Assembly: GCF_030816505.1 (NCBI RefSeq)
Contig: NZ_JAUSYB010000001.1
Span: 4,092,001-4,156,000 of the forward strand
Reading direction: 5' to 3'
Length of the DNA: 64,000 nt
From: Microbacterium sp. W4I20
GTDB lineage: Bacteria; Actinomycetota; Actinomycetes; Actinomycetales; Microbacteriaceae
Shown one piece after another: positions 51,650 to 60,607 of the stretch; positions within the stretch are counted from its first letter, which is position 1; the number at the start of each line of letters is the position of its first letter. Under the pieces are notes generated by a model. That model was not told where the DNA came from. It did not search any database and saw only the letters and a list, made by a program, of their open reading frames with translations. A program made the position numbers and the translations under genes.

Positions 51650-52284
51650 GCCGAGCGCCCAAGGTCGCCGTCTTCGACTACGAGTCCGGAAACGTCCACT
51701 CCGCCGTCAAGGCGCTCGTCGCCGCCGGCGCGGATGCTGTGCTCACGCGCGACCGCAAGGAAGCCCAGGAGGCCGACGGGCTGCTGGTACCCGGAGTGGG
51801 AGCGTTCCAAGCGGTGCGCGACGCGCTGCACGCGCACGGTGGCGACGAGATCATCGATCGCCGGCTCGCCGGCGGTCGCCCCGTACTCGGCATCTGCGTC
51901 GGGATGCAGGTGCTGTTCTCCCACGGAGTGGAGCGCGGCCACGACACCGAGGGTCTTGGGGAGTGGCCGGGTGCGGTGACCGAGCTCAACGCCCCGGTGC
52001 TGCCCCACATGGGATGGAACACCGTCGAGTCCGGGGCGGACAGCGTTCTGTTCCGCGGGATCGAGGAGGAGCGGTTCTACTTCGTGCACTCCTACGCCGC
52101 GCAGAAGTGGGAACTCGACGTCATCCCGCCGTTCCCGCAGCCGGTGCTCACATGGACGACCTACGGCGAGCCGTTCCTGGCCGCTGTCGAGAACGGTCCG
52201 CTCTCGGCAACGCAGTTCCACCCGGAGAAGTCGGGGGAGGCCGGCATCCAGCTGCTGCGCAACTGGGTCGGCAGCCTGCGCTGA
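51646..52284 (+). CDS. hisH: Imidazole glycerol-phosphate synthase glutamine amidotransferase subunit
   Basis: A 212-residue class-I amidotransferase that feeds ammonia to HisF. It has [18 protein letters not shown], the nucleophile in [21 protein letters not shown] and the catalytic His/Glu in [13 protein letters not shown]. The GTG start overlaps hisB. Its partner hisF is not seen in the window. Confidence 0.95.
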   Translation: MSRAPKVAVFDYESGNVHSAVKALVAAGADAVLTRDRKEAQEADGLLVPGVGAFQAVRDALHAHGGDEIIDRRLAGGRPVLGICVGMQVLFSHGVERGHDTEGLGEWPGAVTELNAPVLPHMGWNTVESGADSVLFRGIEEERFYFVHSYAAQKWELDVIPPFPQPVLTWTTYGEPFLAAVENGPLSATQFHPEKSGEAGIQLLRNWVGSLR

Positions 52285-52307
52285 CGCATCGCCCTTCGAC
52301 GCGCGGA

Positions 52308-52336
52308 GTCGCCGGGCTTCAGAAGCCCCGGGCGAC
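52308..52336. terminator. Hairpin between hisH and the ParA-like gene
   Basis: GTCGCC plus GGGCTTC pairs with GAAGCCC plus GGGCGAC, with a two-base bulge. It covers the stop of the converging ParA-like gene. Confidence 0.4.
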
Positions 52337-53929
52337 GGATGCCGCGGCCGACAGCCACGCGCGCTGAGTGCGCTTCGCGAGAGCGCCGTAGCGCAGGTGC
52401 CCGTCGACCATCTCGTGATCGAACGGCACGCTGACGACGTCGCGAGCCAGGGCGCGGTAGCCGCTCACGACGTGCTCGACCTCGGAGGGCGTGGCCTTCG
52501 GGTCCGCCTGGGAGACGACGACGACCGCCTCCTGGGCGAGTCGAGCCGACCGCTCATCGCGATCCTCGAGGGCCTCGATCAACAGAGCACCCGCTTCCGC
52601 GTGATCGGCGCGGGTCGTGGTGGCCACGACGAGTTGGTCGGCGTGATCGATCATCCGCAACCACATCGGGTCGGACTCGTCGTTGCCGGAGTCGATGATG
52701 ATGAGCCGGTAGAACTTGGCCGCCACCGCATGGATCGCGTCGACGTCCGCCGGGCTCAGCCGATTCTCGTGCGCGAGCTTGATCGGCTTCGAGCGCAGCA
52801 CGTCGTACTTCTCGCGCGGCTGGTGATGCATGAAGTGGGCCAGGTCAGCCGACTGGGCACCCGTGCCGAGAAGGCGACCGACCTCGGGGAGCATCTCCAA
52901 CAGGGTGCGGTCGTGTGCGCCGGTGTCGGTGCGCCAGCCCAGGGTGCCTCGCGTCTGGTTGTTGTCCCAGGCGAGCACGCCGGCCCCGCCGTAGCGCGCG
53001 AAGACGGCGGAGAGCAGGATCGTCGTGGGCGTCTTGCCCGCCCCGCCCTTGCCGTTGACGACCGCGATCGTTCGCGGGCCCGGCCAGTGCTGGCTCACCG
53101 CGAGCTCATCGTCGCGGGCGGACTGCTCCTCGGCCGATGGACGGATGCGGAGCCCGAGTCGGTTGAGCGCGCCACGGGCGCCCTCACGTGCGGGCTCCTC
53201 CGGGCGCTCGGTCTGCAGGAAGGAGCTGCGGTCGCGGAGCACCCGCTGTTCGCGACGCGATGCCGGCTCGATCACGGGAGGAGCGCCGGCCGCGAAGATG
53301 GCCGATACGGACTGAGCGGGGCCGGATGGGGCGGAGGGGGCCGGTGCGGACGGAGTCGCGGGGAAGACGGCGGCGTTCCGGTCTGCCGCGTTCTGCGGTG
53401 GCGCGCTCGGCGGTGCCGCAGGAGGCGCAGCGAGCGGAGGCGCAGCGAGCGGAGCCGCAGCGGGCGGAGCCGCAGCGGGGGGAGGCGTCGAGACGATGCG
53501 CTGGGGCGCCGTGTCGGAGGTTGCGGACGACGCGGGTGCGGCGGACGCTGGCGCGGCGGATGCGGGCGCGGAGGACACAGGCGCGGCGGGGCTGGGCGGT
53601 GCAGCGACGTGCGGCGGAACGGTGATCGTGGGCGCTGCCGGCGCAGGCACAGCCGTCGGAGGGGCGATGGGGGTGGGAGCCGTCGAAGGCGCCTCCGCTG
53701 GGGAGGTCACGACTTCCTGCTCGCGCTGCTCACGTGCGGCGGCCCGTGTCCGTCGGTAGGGAGGCTGCGACAGGGGAGAGGCGTCCGGAGGCGAGGACTC
53801 CGTCGCCGGGAGCGGAGGTACGGGGGGAACCGCCCCGGGAAAGAGCGGAACGGACTCGACGAGCTCCGGCTGGTCGCGGTGGGCGGGCGTCGCCGAGCCC
53901 GGCGTGGCTTCTTCGTGCGGTCCGGACAT
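52319..53929 (-). CDS. ParA/MinD-like ATPase with long Pro/Ala-rich N-terminus
   Basis: A 536-residue protein. Residues 1-230 are low-complexity Pro/Ala/Ser with repeats (ASAAP; AAPPAAAP). Residues 285-536 are a P-loop ATPase with deviant Walker A VNGKGGAGKTPTT, LAWDNNQTRGTLGWR as switch I, IIIDSGNDESD as Walker B and VVVSQADP. The Thr-Pro after the P-loop lysine differs from the usual GKTT. Such ATPases place pili, chromosomes or secretion machines. It lies antisense within the his cluster. TAGGCT ends 8 nt before its ATG. Confidence 0.8.
   Translation of the reverse strand: MSGPHEEATPGSATPAHRDQPELVESVPLFPGAVPPVPPLPATESSPPDASPLSQPPYRRTRAAAREQREQEVVTSPAEAPSTAPTPIAPPTAVPAPAAPTITVPPHVAAPPSPAAPVSSAPASAAPASAAPASSATSDTAPQRIVSTPPPAAAPPAAAPLAAPPLAAPPAAPPSAPPQNAADRNAAVFPATPSAPAPSAPSGPAQSVSAIFAAGAPPVIEPASRREQRVLRDRSSFLQTERPEEPAREGARGALNRLGLRIRPSAEEQSARDDELAVSQHWPGPRTIAVVNGKGGAGKTPTTILLSAVFARYGGAGVLAWDNNQTRGTLGWRTDTGAHDRTLLEMLPEVGRLLGTGAQSADLAHFMHHQPREKYDVLRSKPIKLAHENRLSPADVDAIHAVAAKFYRLIIIDSGNDESDPMWLRMIDHADQLVVATTTRADHAEAGALLIEALEDRDERSARLAQEAVVVVSQADPKATPSEVEHVVSGYRALARDVVSVPFDHEMVDGHLRYGALAKRTQRAWLSAAASVARGF
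53398..53480 (-). repeat. Tandem GC-rich repeats coding for Pro/Ala
   Basis: Imperfect 18-bp units of the GGAGGCGCAGCGAGC type encode AAPLAAP-like repeats in the ParA-like gene. Confidence 0.6.
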
Positions 53930-53937
53930 GATGCCTC

Positions 53938-53943
53938 AGCCTA
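53938..53943 (-). promoter_or_regulatory. -10 hexamer TAGGCT before the ParA-like gene
   Basis: The hexamer ends 8 nt before ATG 53929. Confidence 0.4.
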
Positions 53944-54080
53944 CCCGTGTGCTTCACCGGCATTTCATCTGCATTTCTTCTGCATTTGGAGGCCGCCCCG
54001 GTGCGCGGTACCCTCGGTTCTCGTGCGTCCGCGACGGGTGTACCCCGGACCACGGATCTGAATCCTCACCTTAGGAACCC

Positions 54081-54827
54081 ATGAACGACTTCGCGCAGTC
54101 TCCCTCGCTCACGCTTCTTCCCGCGGTCGATGTCGCCGGAGGCAAGGCGGTCCGCCTGACTCAGGGCGAGGCGGGAACCGAGACGAACTACGGCGACCCG
54201 CTGGACGCTGCAGGGGAGTGGGTCGCGCAGGGCGCGAAGTGGATCCACCTCGTCGACCTCGACGCGGCGTTCGGACGCGGCAGCAATGCTCCGATCCTCC
54301 GCAAGGTCATCAAGCAGTTCAAGCACGTCAACGTGGAGCTCTCGGGCGGCATCCGAGACGACGCGACGCTCGAGGCGGCGCTGGAGAGCGGCGCCGCCCG
54401 CATCAACCTCGGTACCGCCGCGCTGGAGAACCCCGAATGGGCAGCCGACGTGATCGGTCGCTACGGCGAGGCGATCGCGGTCGGCCTGGACGTGCGCGGC
54501 ACCACGCTCGCGGCGCGCGGCTGGACCAAGGAGGGCGGGGACCTCTGGGAGGTCCTCGACCGCCTGGAGGATGCCGGATGCAGCCGCTATGTCGTCACCG
54601 ACGTGACCAAGGACGGCACCCTCCGCGGCCCGAACCTCGAGCTGCTGCGCGAGGTCGCCTCCCGCACCCCGAAGCCGGTCGTGGCTTCGGGTGGCATCTC
54701 GAACCTCGACGACATCGCCGCGCTCCGCGAGCTGGTGCCGCTGGGCGTCGAGGGCGCGATCGTCGGCAAGGCGCTCTACGCCGGAGCGTTCACGCTGGCT
54801 GAGGCGCTGGATGTCGCAGGGGACTGA
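54081..54827 (+). CDS. priA: Phosphoribosyl isomerase (HisA, probably bifunctional PriA)
   Basis: A 248-residue TIM barrel that isomerises ProFAR in histidine synthesis. It has [19 protein letters not shown] with the catalytic Asp, [46 protein letters not shown] with the second Asp, and [15 protein letters not shown]. In most actinobacteria this enzyme also does the TrpF reaction (PriA); no trpF is in the window, so bifunctionality is inferred. It overlaps the SseB gene by 17 nt. Confidence 0.93.
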   Translation: MNDFAQSPSLTLLPAVDVAGGKAVRLTQGEAGTETNYGDPLDAAGEWVAQGAKWIHLVDLDAAFGRGSNAPILRKVIKQFKHVNVELSGGIRDDATLEAALESGAARINLGTAALENPEWAADVIGRYGEAIAVGLDVRGTTLAARGWTKEGGDLWEVLDRLEDAGCSRYVVTDVTKDGTLRGPNLELLREVASRTPKPVVASGGISNLDDIAALRELVPLGVEGAIVGKALYAGAFTLAEALDVAGD

Positions 54828-55653
54828 CGACTCCTGCGGGCACGGCGACCACGGTCACGACGACCACGGTCGCTCGTCCGCGAACCCCGGAGACTCGGCC
54901 GGCGTTCCCTGGGAGGGGCGCAGCTTCGAGGCCAATCCACACACCGGCGACGACGGATCGGCCGACCCCGCGCTGCTCGGCGCACTGCTGCGCTTCCGTG
55001 CCGGCGAGGGCTCGCAGGTCGAGGTGGTCGATGCGTTCCGGTCTGCCCGTGTCCTGATCCCGCTCGTCGCAGAGAAGGGGGCCCTTCGTCAGGCTCAGGA
55101 ACCGGACCTGGGACCCAGCGGTCTCGCCGTCGACAAGACGCAAGAGCTCTCCATCGTCACGGTCGCCGCTCCCGACGGCCGCCGCGTGCAGCCGGTCTTC
55201 TCCTCGGTCGAAGCGATGCAGCGGTGGGATGCGACGGCGCGCCCGATCCCGGTCGAGGCGGTTCGCGCGGCCCTGGCCGCATCCGCCGATGACACCGACC
55301 TCATCGTGCTCGACCCGACGTCGGAGACGGAGTTCGTCGTCCGTCGGCCCGCCGTGTGGGCGATCGCGCAGGGGCACGCCTGGGAGCCGAGTTTCCTGTC
55401 GCCCGAGGTCTTCGGCGCCCTCGAAGAGAGCGTGGCCCACGAGCTCGCGGTGATCGACGTCGCCGTCGCGGCGGGTGATCCGGATGCGCGCCTCCGCGGT
55501 CCCGAACTCATCGTGATCCTGGAGCTCGTCGACGGCCTCGAACGCGAGGTTCTGGACGCCGTCCTCCAGCGCTTGGCCCAGCGCTGGGCCTCCGACGACC
55601 GCATCGCCGTGCTCGCGGACTCCCTCACCGTGAAGCTCCGCCGCAGCGCCTGA
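54811..55653 (+). CDS. SseB-family protein with histidine-rich N-terminus
   Basis: A 280-residue protein with the SseB N-terminal domain fold over residues 45-155 ([66 protein letters not shown]). Residues 9-20 read [12 protein letters not shown], a possible metal-binding patch. The rest has the partner segment [25 protein letters not shown]. It is coupled to priA. SseB-like proteins in actinobacteria have no known role. Confidence 0.8.
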   Translation: MSQGTDDSCGHGDHGHDDHGRSSANPGDSAGVPWEGRSFEANPHTGDDGSADPALLGALLRFRAGEGSQVEVVDAFRSARVLIPLVAEKGALRQAQEPDLGPSGLAVDKTQELSIVTVAAPDGRRVQPVFSSVEAMQRWDATARPIPVEAVRAALAASADDTDLIVLDPTSETEFVVRRPAVWAIAQGHAWEPSFLSPEVFGALEESVAHELAVIDVAVAAGDPDARLRGPELIVILELVDGLEREVLDAVLQRLAQRWASDDRIAVLADSLTVKLRRSA

Positions 55654-56052
55654 CTAGTTGACCGGCCCGGTCCACTTCTCGCCGGGCCCCTTGCCGATCG
55701 GATCGGGGATGCTGGAGGCCTCGCGGAACGCGAGCTGCAGGGAGCGCAGGCCGTCGCGCAGCGAGCGGGCGTGCATGTCGCTGATCTCGGGTGCGCCCGC
55801 GGTGATGAGTCCGGCGAGGGCGTTGATGAGCTTGCGTGCTTCGTCGAGGTCGAGCTGCGCCGCAGCATCCGGGTCGTCGGCGAGCCCGAGCTTCACGGCG
55901 CCGGCGCTCATCAGGTGCACGGCAGCGGTGGTGATCACCTCGACAGCGGGCACATCGGCGATGTCGCGGGTGGCGGAGGACGCCGCTTCTTCCTGTCGTG
56001 CCCAGCGCTCTTCGCGCTCGTGTGCAGTCTCGTCCGATGCCTGGTTCGTCAC
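55654..56052 (-). CDS. DUF1844 family protein
   Basis: A 132-residue soluble protein of a widespread actinobacterial family of unknown function. The core reads VITTAAVHLMSAGAVKLGL, DLDEARKLINALAGLITAG and a helical end (RSLRDGLRSLQLAFREAS). GTG 56052 was chosen as the first start that leaves the family N-terminus; GAAGGCAAGGCG precedes it. It faces infC across a 254-nt gap, as in many related genomes. Confidence 0.8.
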   Translation of the reverse strand: MTNQASDETAHEREERWARQEEAASSATRDIADVPAVEVITTAAVHLMSAGAVKLGLADDPDAAAQLDLDEARKLINALAGLITAGAPEISDMHARSLRDGLRSLQLAFREASSIPDPIGKGPGEKWTGPVN

Positions 56053-56306
56053 TTCGCCTTGCCTTCTGTTAGACTTCAGCGGGCTCCGGAGCATTATGCT
56101 CCGGAACGAAAGAGGATTCACTTCCCACCCGCGCTTGCCGTTCCAGGCTACCGGGTCCAGCACTCCGTCAGCTCCGATCGTGAGGTCGAGCGGGCAGCAG
56201 GGTGCCGAGCCGGCGTCTGAATGCCGGTGGGTGGGGGACGATTCCGAATTCGCCCGTGATGCAGAGAGTGTCGCGGTGGCTGAATCACATCGTCTAAGGA
56301 GCACCT
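56053..56306 (+). promoter_or_regulatory. infC leader region with palindrome
   Basis: TAGACT at 56070-56075 is the only good plus-strand -10; it would start a 220-nt infC leader. The leader begins with a 21-nt dyad, TCCGGAGCAT-T-ATGCTCCGGA (56085-56105), then a purine stretch and a second small stem (CCGGC/GCCGG). Long leaders of infC-rpmI-rplT operons often carry L20-dependent control; this one is untested. Confidence 0.5.
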
Positions 56307-56933
<627 letters not shown>

Positions 56934-57004
56934 CTCCCGCCCAGAACTCCCGCACCGCGGGTTGACACCGTCGCCTGAGAAGGCGCCATACGAAGGAAGA
57001 GAAG

Positions 57005-57199
57005 ATGCCGAAGCAGAAGACCCACTCGGGTGCTAAGAAGCGCTTCAAGATCACCGGCAGCGGCAAGCTGAAGAAGCAGCAGGCCGGTATGCGCCACAAC
57101 CTCGAGCACAAGTCGAGCCGGCGTACCCGTCGTCTGAACCAGGACCAGGTGCTCTCGAAGGCTGACACCAAGGTCGCGAAGAAGCTTCTCGGCCGCTGA
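57005..57199 (+). CDS. rpmI: 50S ribosomal protein L35
   Basis: A 64-residue basic ribosomal protein: [28 protein letters not shown], then [27 protein letters not shown] precedes the ATG. It is the middle gene of the conserved infC-rpmI-rplT operon. Confidence 0.97.
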   Translation: MPKQKTHSGAKKRFKITGSGKLKKQQAGMRHNLEHKSSRRTRRLNQDQVLSKADTKVAKKLLGR

Positions 57200-57233
57200 T
57201 CGCGCCCGAACGCACGAATAGGAACACAGGAAA

Positions 57234-57620
57234 ATGGCAAGAGTCAAGCGGGCAGTAAACGCCCACAAGAAGCGCCGGGTCATCCTCGAGCGCGCAAAGG
57301 GTTACCGCGGTCAGCGTTCGCGCCTCTACCGCAAGGCCAAAGAGCAGGTCATCCACTCCCTGGTCTACTCGTACCGTGACCGTCGCAAGCGCAAGGGCGA
57401 CTTCCGTCGTCTGTGGATCCAGCGCATCAACGCTGCGGCCCGTCAGAACGGCATGACCTACAACCGCTTCATCCAGGGCCTCGGCCTCGCGGGTGTCACG
57501 GTCGACCGTCGTATGCTCGCCGACCTCGCGATCAACGACGCAGCGACGTTCACGTCGCTGATCGAGACGGCGAAGAAGGCTCTGCCCTCCGACGTCAACG
57601 CACCGAAGTCGGCTGCGTAA
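57234..57620 (+). CDS. rplT: 50S ribosomal protein L20
   Basis: A 128-residue early-assembly ribosomal protein with [38 protein letters not shown] and [25 protein letters not shown]. In other bacteria L20 represses its own operon by binding the mRNA. AGGAAA directly precedes the ATG, and an ideal terminator follows. Confidence 0.97.
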   Translation: MARVKRAVNAHKKRRVILERAKGYRGQRSRLYRKAKEQVIHSLVYSYRDRRKRKGDFRRLWIQRINAAARQNGMTYNRFIQGLGLAGVTVDRRMLADLAINDAATFTSLIETAKKALPSDVNAPKSAA

Positions 57621-57634
57621 GCATCTCGCTCTGA

Positions 57635-57667
57635 ACGGGCGTCTTCCTTCGGGAAGACGCCCGTTTC
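57635..57667 (+). terminator. Rho-independent terminator of infC-rpmI-rplT
   Basis: A 13-bp stem (ACGGGCGTCTTCC with GGAAGACGCCCGT) capped by a TTCG tetraloop and followed by T-rich sequence. Confidence 0.88.
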
Positions 57668-57692
57668 GCGTTTCCGGCGGCTGCGCTCGCCC

Positions 57693-57698
57693 TAGACT
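57693..57698 (+). promoter_or_regulatory. -10 hexamer TAGACT, leaderless start of the rRNA methyltransferase gene
   Basis: The hexamer ends 6 nt before GTG 57705, which supports that start over the GTG at 57699. Confidence 0.5.
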
Positions 57699-57704
57699 GT
57701 GGAT

Positions 57705-58517
57705 GTGCTGGAGAACCCCCGCTCCCCCCGAGTCCGTGCCGTGGCGAAGCTGACCAAACGCAGTGCGCGAACCGAGACGGGTCTGTTCCTTCTCGAAGGT
57801 CCGCAGGCAGTCCGCGAGGCGCTGACCTACCGCCCTGAGGCGATCGTCGAGCTGTTCGCGACGCCGAACGGATGGGAGAAGCATCCGGACATCCGCTCGA
57901 AGGCGGGCGAGGCCGAGATCGACGTCGAGTTCGTCACCGAGTACGTGCTCAATGCGATGGCCGACACGGTGACTCCTCAGGGGCTCGTCGCGGTGGTGCA
58001 GCAGACGCCAACGTCGGTGCGCGACATCTTCGCCTCATCGCCGCGGCTGGTCGCGATCTGCGAGGAGGTGCGTGATCCGGGGAACCTCGGCACCATCATC
58101 CGCGCCGCGGATGCCGCCGGTGCGGATGCCGTCGTGCTGACCGGACGCACCGTCGACCCGTACAACCCGAAGGTCGTCCGCGCGACGACGGGCTCGCTCT
58201 TCCACCTGCCGGTCTCGGTCGCGGGCGACCTCGCCGACGTCGTGAAGCGCGCCCACGCGGCAGGCCTGCGTATCCTCGCGGCCGACGTCAAGGGTGACGA
58301 CCTGCTGGAGGCCCGTGCAGCGGGCGTCCTGGCCGAGCCCACCGGGTGGCTCTTCGGCAATGAGGCCCGGGGCCTCGAGGACGAGGCGCTCGCCTTGGCC
58401 GATCAGGTGCTCAAGCTGCCGATCTTCGGCCGCGCCGAATCGCTGAACCTCGCCACCGCAGCCAGCGTCTGCCTCTACGAGAGCGCCTTCGCGCAGCGCG
58501 CCTCGGCATCGGGCTGA
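57705..58517 (+). CDS. TrmH/SpoU-family RNA 2'-O-methyltransferase
   Basis: A 270-residue SPOUT methyltransferase. The N-terminal substrate-binding domain has VRAVAKLTKRSARTETGLFLLEGPQAVREAL. The knot domain has VAICEEVRDPGNLGTIIRAADAAGADAVVLTG (motif 1), GWLFGNEARGLEDEAL (motif 2) and LPIFGRAESLNLATAASVCLYE (motif 3). It methylates ribose 2'-OH in rRNA or tRNA, position unknown. Genes of this family often follow rplT. Confidence 0.9.
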   Translation: MLENPRSPRVRAVAKLTKRSARTETGLFLLEGPQAVREALTYRPEAIVELFATPNGWEKHPDIRSKAGEAEIDVEFVTEYVLNAMADTVTPQGLVAVVQQTPTSVRDIFASSPRLVAICEEVRDPGNLGTIIRAADAAGADAVVLTGRTVDPYNPKVVRATTGSLFHLPVSVAGDLADVVKRAHAAGLRILAADVKGDDLLEARAAGVLAEPTGWLFGNEARGLEDEALALADQVLKLPIFGRAESLNLATAASVCLYESAFAQRASASG

Positions 58518-58555
58518 CACGGCGGTCTGATGCGAACGAGCCGGAAGCAGGATCG

Positions 58556-59227
58556 ATGAGGATTCTGATCGTGGAGGACGATGACCGCGTCGCCGCTGCC
58601 CTCGACGCCTTCCTCGTCCGTTCGGGGTACGCGACCGTGCGTGCCGCCGACGGCGCTGCCGCGCTGGATCTGCTCGGCGCCGACACGGAGGTGGTGCTGC
58701 TCGACCTCGGTCTCCCCGACGTCGACGGGATCGACCTCTGTCGTCGCATCCGGGGGCGCTCCGACGTCCCGATCGTGATCGTCACCGCGCGCAACCAGGT
58801 CACCGAGCGCATCAAGGGCCTCCGCGCCGGCGCCGACGACTTCGTCGTGAAGCCCTACGACGTGCACGAGCTGCTGGCCCGGATCGAGGCGGTCACCCGG
58901 CGCACCCGTCCGATGCGGGCGGAGTCCGAGAGCCGCGTGGTGCTCGACGGGGGAGAGGTGCAGATCGACCTGGTCGCCCGTCAGGTGCTCGTCGAGGGCG
59001 CGCCCGTCGATCTCACGCGCAAGGAGTTCGACATCGTCGCCGTGCTCGCGCGGTACCCCGGGGTCGCCGTGCCGAAGGATCGGTTGATCCGCGAGGTGTG
59101 GAATACCGATTGGCGCGGGTTCGGTCACTCGCTCGAGGTCCACGTCGGCGCGATCCGCCGCAAGACCGGGGAACGTCGGCTCATCGAGACGGTGCGTGGC
59201 GTCGGCTATCGGCTCGCGGGGTCGTGA
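58556..59227 (+). CDS. OmpR/PhoB-type response regulator
   Basis: A 223-residue regulator. The receiver domain has ILIVEDDDRV, phospho-acceptor Asp in VVLLDLGLPDVDG, TAR and the KPY lysine. A winged-helix DNA-binding domain fills residues 130-223 (LTRKEFDIVAVLARYPGVAVPKDRLIREVW, VHVGAIRRKTGE, ETVRGVGYRL). It begins a three-gene operon with a kinase and a TAXI binding protein; GCAGGA precedes the ATG. Confidence 0.93.
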   Translation: MRILIVEDDDRVAAALDAFLVRSGYATVRAADGAAALDLLGADTEVVLLDLGLPDVDGIDLCRRIRGRSDVPIVIVTARNQVTERIKGLRAGADDFVVKPYDVHELLARIEAVTRRTRPMRAESESRVVLDGGEVQIDLVARQVLVEGAPVDLTRKEFDIVAVLARYPGVAVPKDRLIREVWNTDWRGFGHSLEVHVGAIRRKTGERRLIETVRGVGYRLAGS

Positions 59228-59230
59228 GCG

Positions 59231-60607
59231 ATGCGCCGCCGCCTGATCATCGTCTTCCTCGTGCCGCTCGTGGCGATCCTGCTCACCCTGGGCGGAGCTG
59301 CGGGCTGGGGTGCCGCCCGCAGCATCCAGCAGACGTTCTACGCCGAGCAGCTGGGCGATCTCGGGTACTTCGTCACGAGCGCCCGGCAGGCCCTGCGGTC
59401 CGGCAGCGCCGCCGTGGTCGATGACGAGGCCGCGAGGTTCCGCGAGGTCTACGGCATCCACGTGATGGTGTTCGACCTCGCAGGCAGCGTGTGGGCGGCG
59501 GGAGACGAGGCCAACGCGGTGCTCTCGGAGGACGATGCCGAGCGGGTGCGGTTGGCGCTGTCGGGACGCCGCGCCGAGCCGCCGACACAGGTCTTCCCCT
59601 GGACTATCGCCGATTCGGCCGTCGTGGAGCCGGTGTTCGACGACGGGGACGTCATCGGGGCGGTCCTCGTCTCCGCCGATGTCGAGGCGCCGCGCGCGGC
59701 GATCCTGCAGCAGGTGCTCGTCCTCTCCGCCGTCGCCGTGGCGCTGATAGCGCTCGGGGTGCTGCTGGTCTTCCGCCTCGCGCGCTGGGTTCTGTCACCT
59801 GTGCGTCGGCTCGACGAGGCGATGGTCGCGATCGAACGCGGCGCGATGGACACACGCGTCGCGGAGGACACCGGACCGCCGGAGCTTCGGCGCATGACCC
59901 TCGTCTTCAACGGCATGGCCGATGAGATCGAGCGGGTGATGACGCGGCAGCAGGAGTTCGCGCTCAATGCGTCGCACGAGCTGCGGAATCCGCTCAACGC
60001 CCTGCTGCTGCGCGTCGAGCACCTCGCCACGGGCCTCGGCAGCGAGTGGAAGGAAGACGTGGAGGAGACCCGCGAGGAGGGGCGGCGGATGGCGCGGATC
60101 CTCGAGACCCTCCTGGGACTCGCGCGGGGTGGCAGAGGCGATTCCACGATCTCCGCGGTGGACCTGGCGACGGTCGCCGCCCGGCGCGTCGATGCCTGGC
60201 GCGATGTCGCCGGGCAGCGCGGGGTTGCGTTCCGGCTCGCCGGGGACCGGTCGGTGATGAGCGTGACCGATCGGACGATCGTGGAGAGCGCGCTGGATGC
60301 CGTCATCGACAACGCCGTGAAGTTCTCGCCCGTCGACGCCGAGATCGAGGTCGCGGCGCGGCGAGAGGGAGAGGTCTGCCGGATCACGGTGCGGGATCAG
60401 GGCCCCGGTCTGACGCATGAGCAGGCGACGGCGGCGGCCGACCGGTTTTGGCGCAGCGAGGAGAGCCGCGACGTGCCGGGCTCGGGACTGGGACTCGCGA
60501 TCGCCACTGATCTGCTCGCATCGGTCGGCGGCGAGCTCGAGGTGGAATCCGCGAGCGGCGGAGGCCTCGCGGTCTCGTTGATGCTGCGAGACGGAGCATC
60601 CGCATGA
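59231..60607 (+). CDS. Sensor histidine kinase
   Basis: A 458-residue membrane kinase. Two helices (about residues 5-30 and 165-185) frame an extracytoplasmic domain of 130 residues. A HAMP segment follows, then the HisKA motif FALNASHELRNPLNALL, and the ATPase boxes DNAVKFSP (N), RDQGPGL (G1) and PGSGLGLAIA (G2). It starts 3 nt after the regulator stop and overlaps the TAXI gene by 4 nt, so the three form one signalling unit. Confidence 0.92.
   Translation: MRRRLIIVFLVPLVAILLTLGGAAGWGAARSIQQTFYAEQLGDLGYFVTSARQALRSGSAAVVDDEAARFREVYGIHVMVFDLAGSVWAAGDEANAVLSEDDAERVRLALSGRRAEPPTQVFPWTIADSAVVEPVFDDGDVIGAVLVSADVEAPRAAILQQVLVLSAVAVALIALGVLLVFRLARWVLSPVRRLDEAMVAIERGAMDTRVAEDTGPPELRRMTLVFNGMADEIERVMTRQQEFALNASHELRNPLNALLLRVEHLATGLGSEWKEDVEETREEGRRMARILETLLGLARGGRGDSTISAVDLATVAARRVDAWRDVAGQRGVAFRLAGDRSVMSVTDRTIVESALDAVIDNAVKFSPVDAEIEVAARREGEVCRITVRDQGPGLTHEQATAAADRFWRSEESRDVPGSGLGLAIATDLLASVGGELEVESASGGGLAVSLMLRDGASA

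Noticed and set aside
52319..53929. Direct assignment of the ParA-like gene as TadZ/CpaE
   Set aside because: It is 13 kb from the tad operon and lacks the receiver-like N-terminal domain, so only a weak functional link is proposed.
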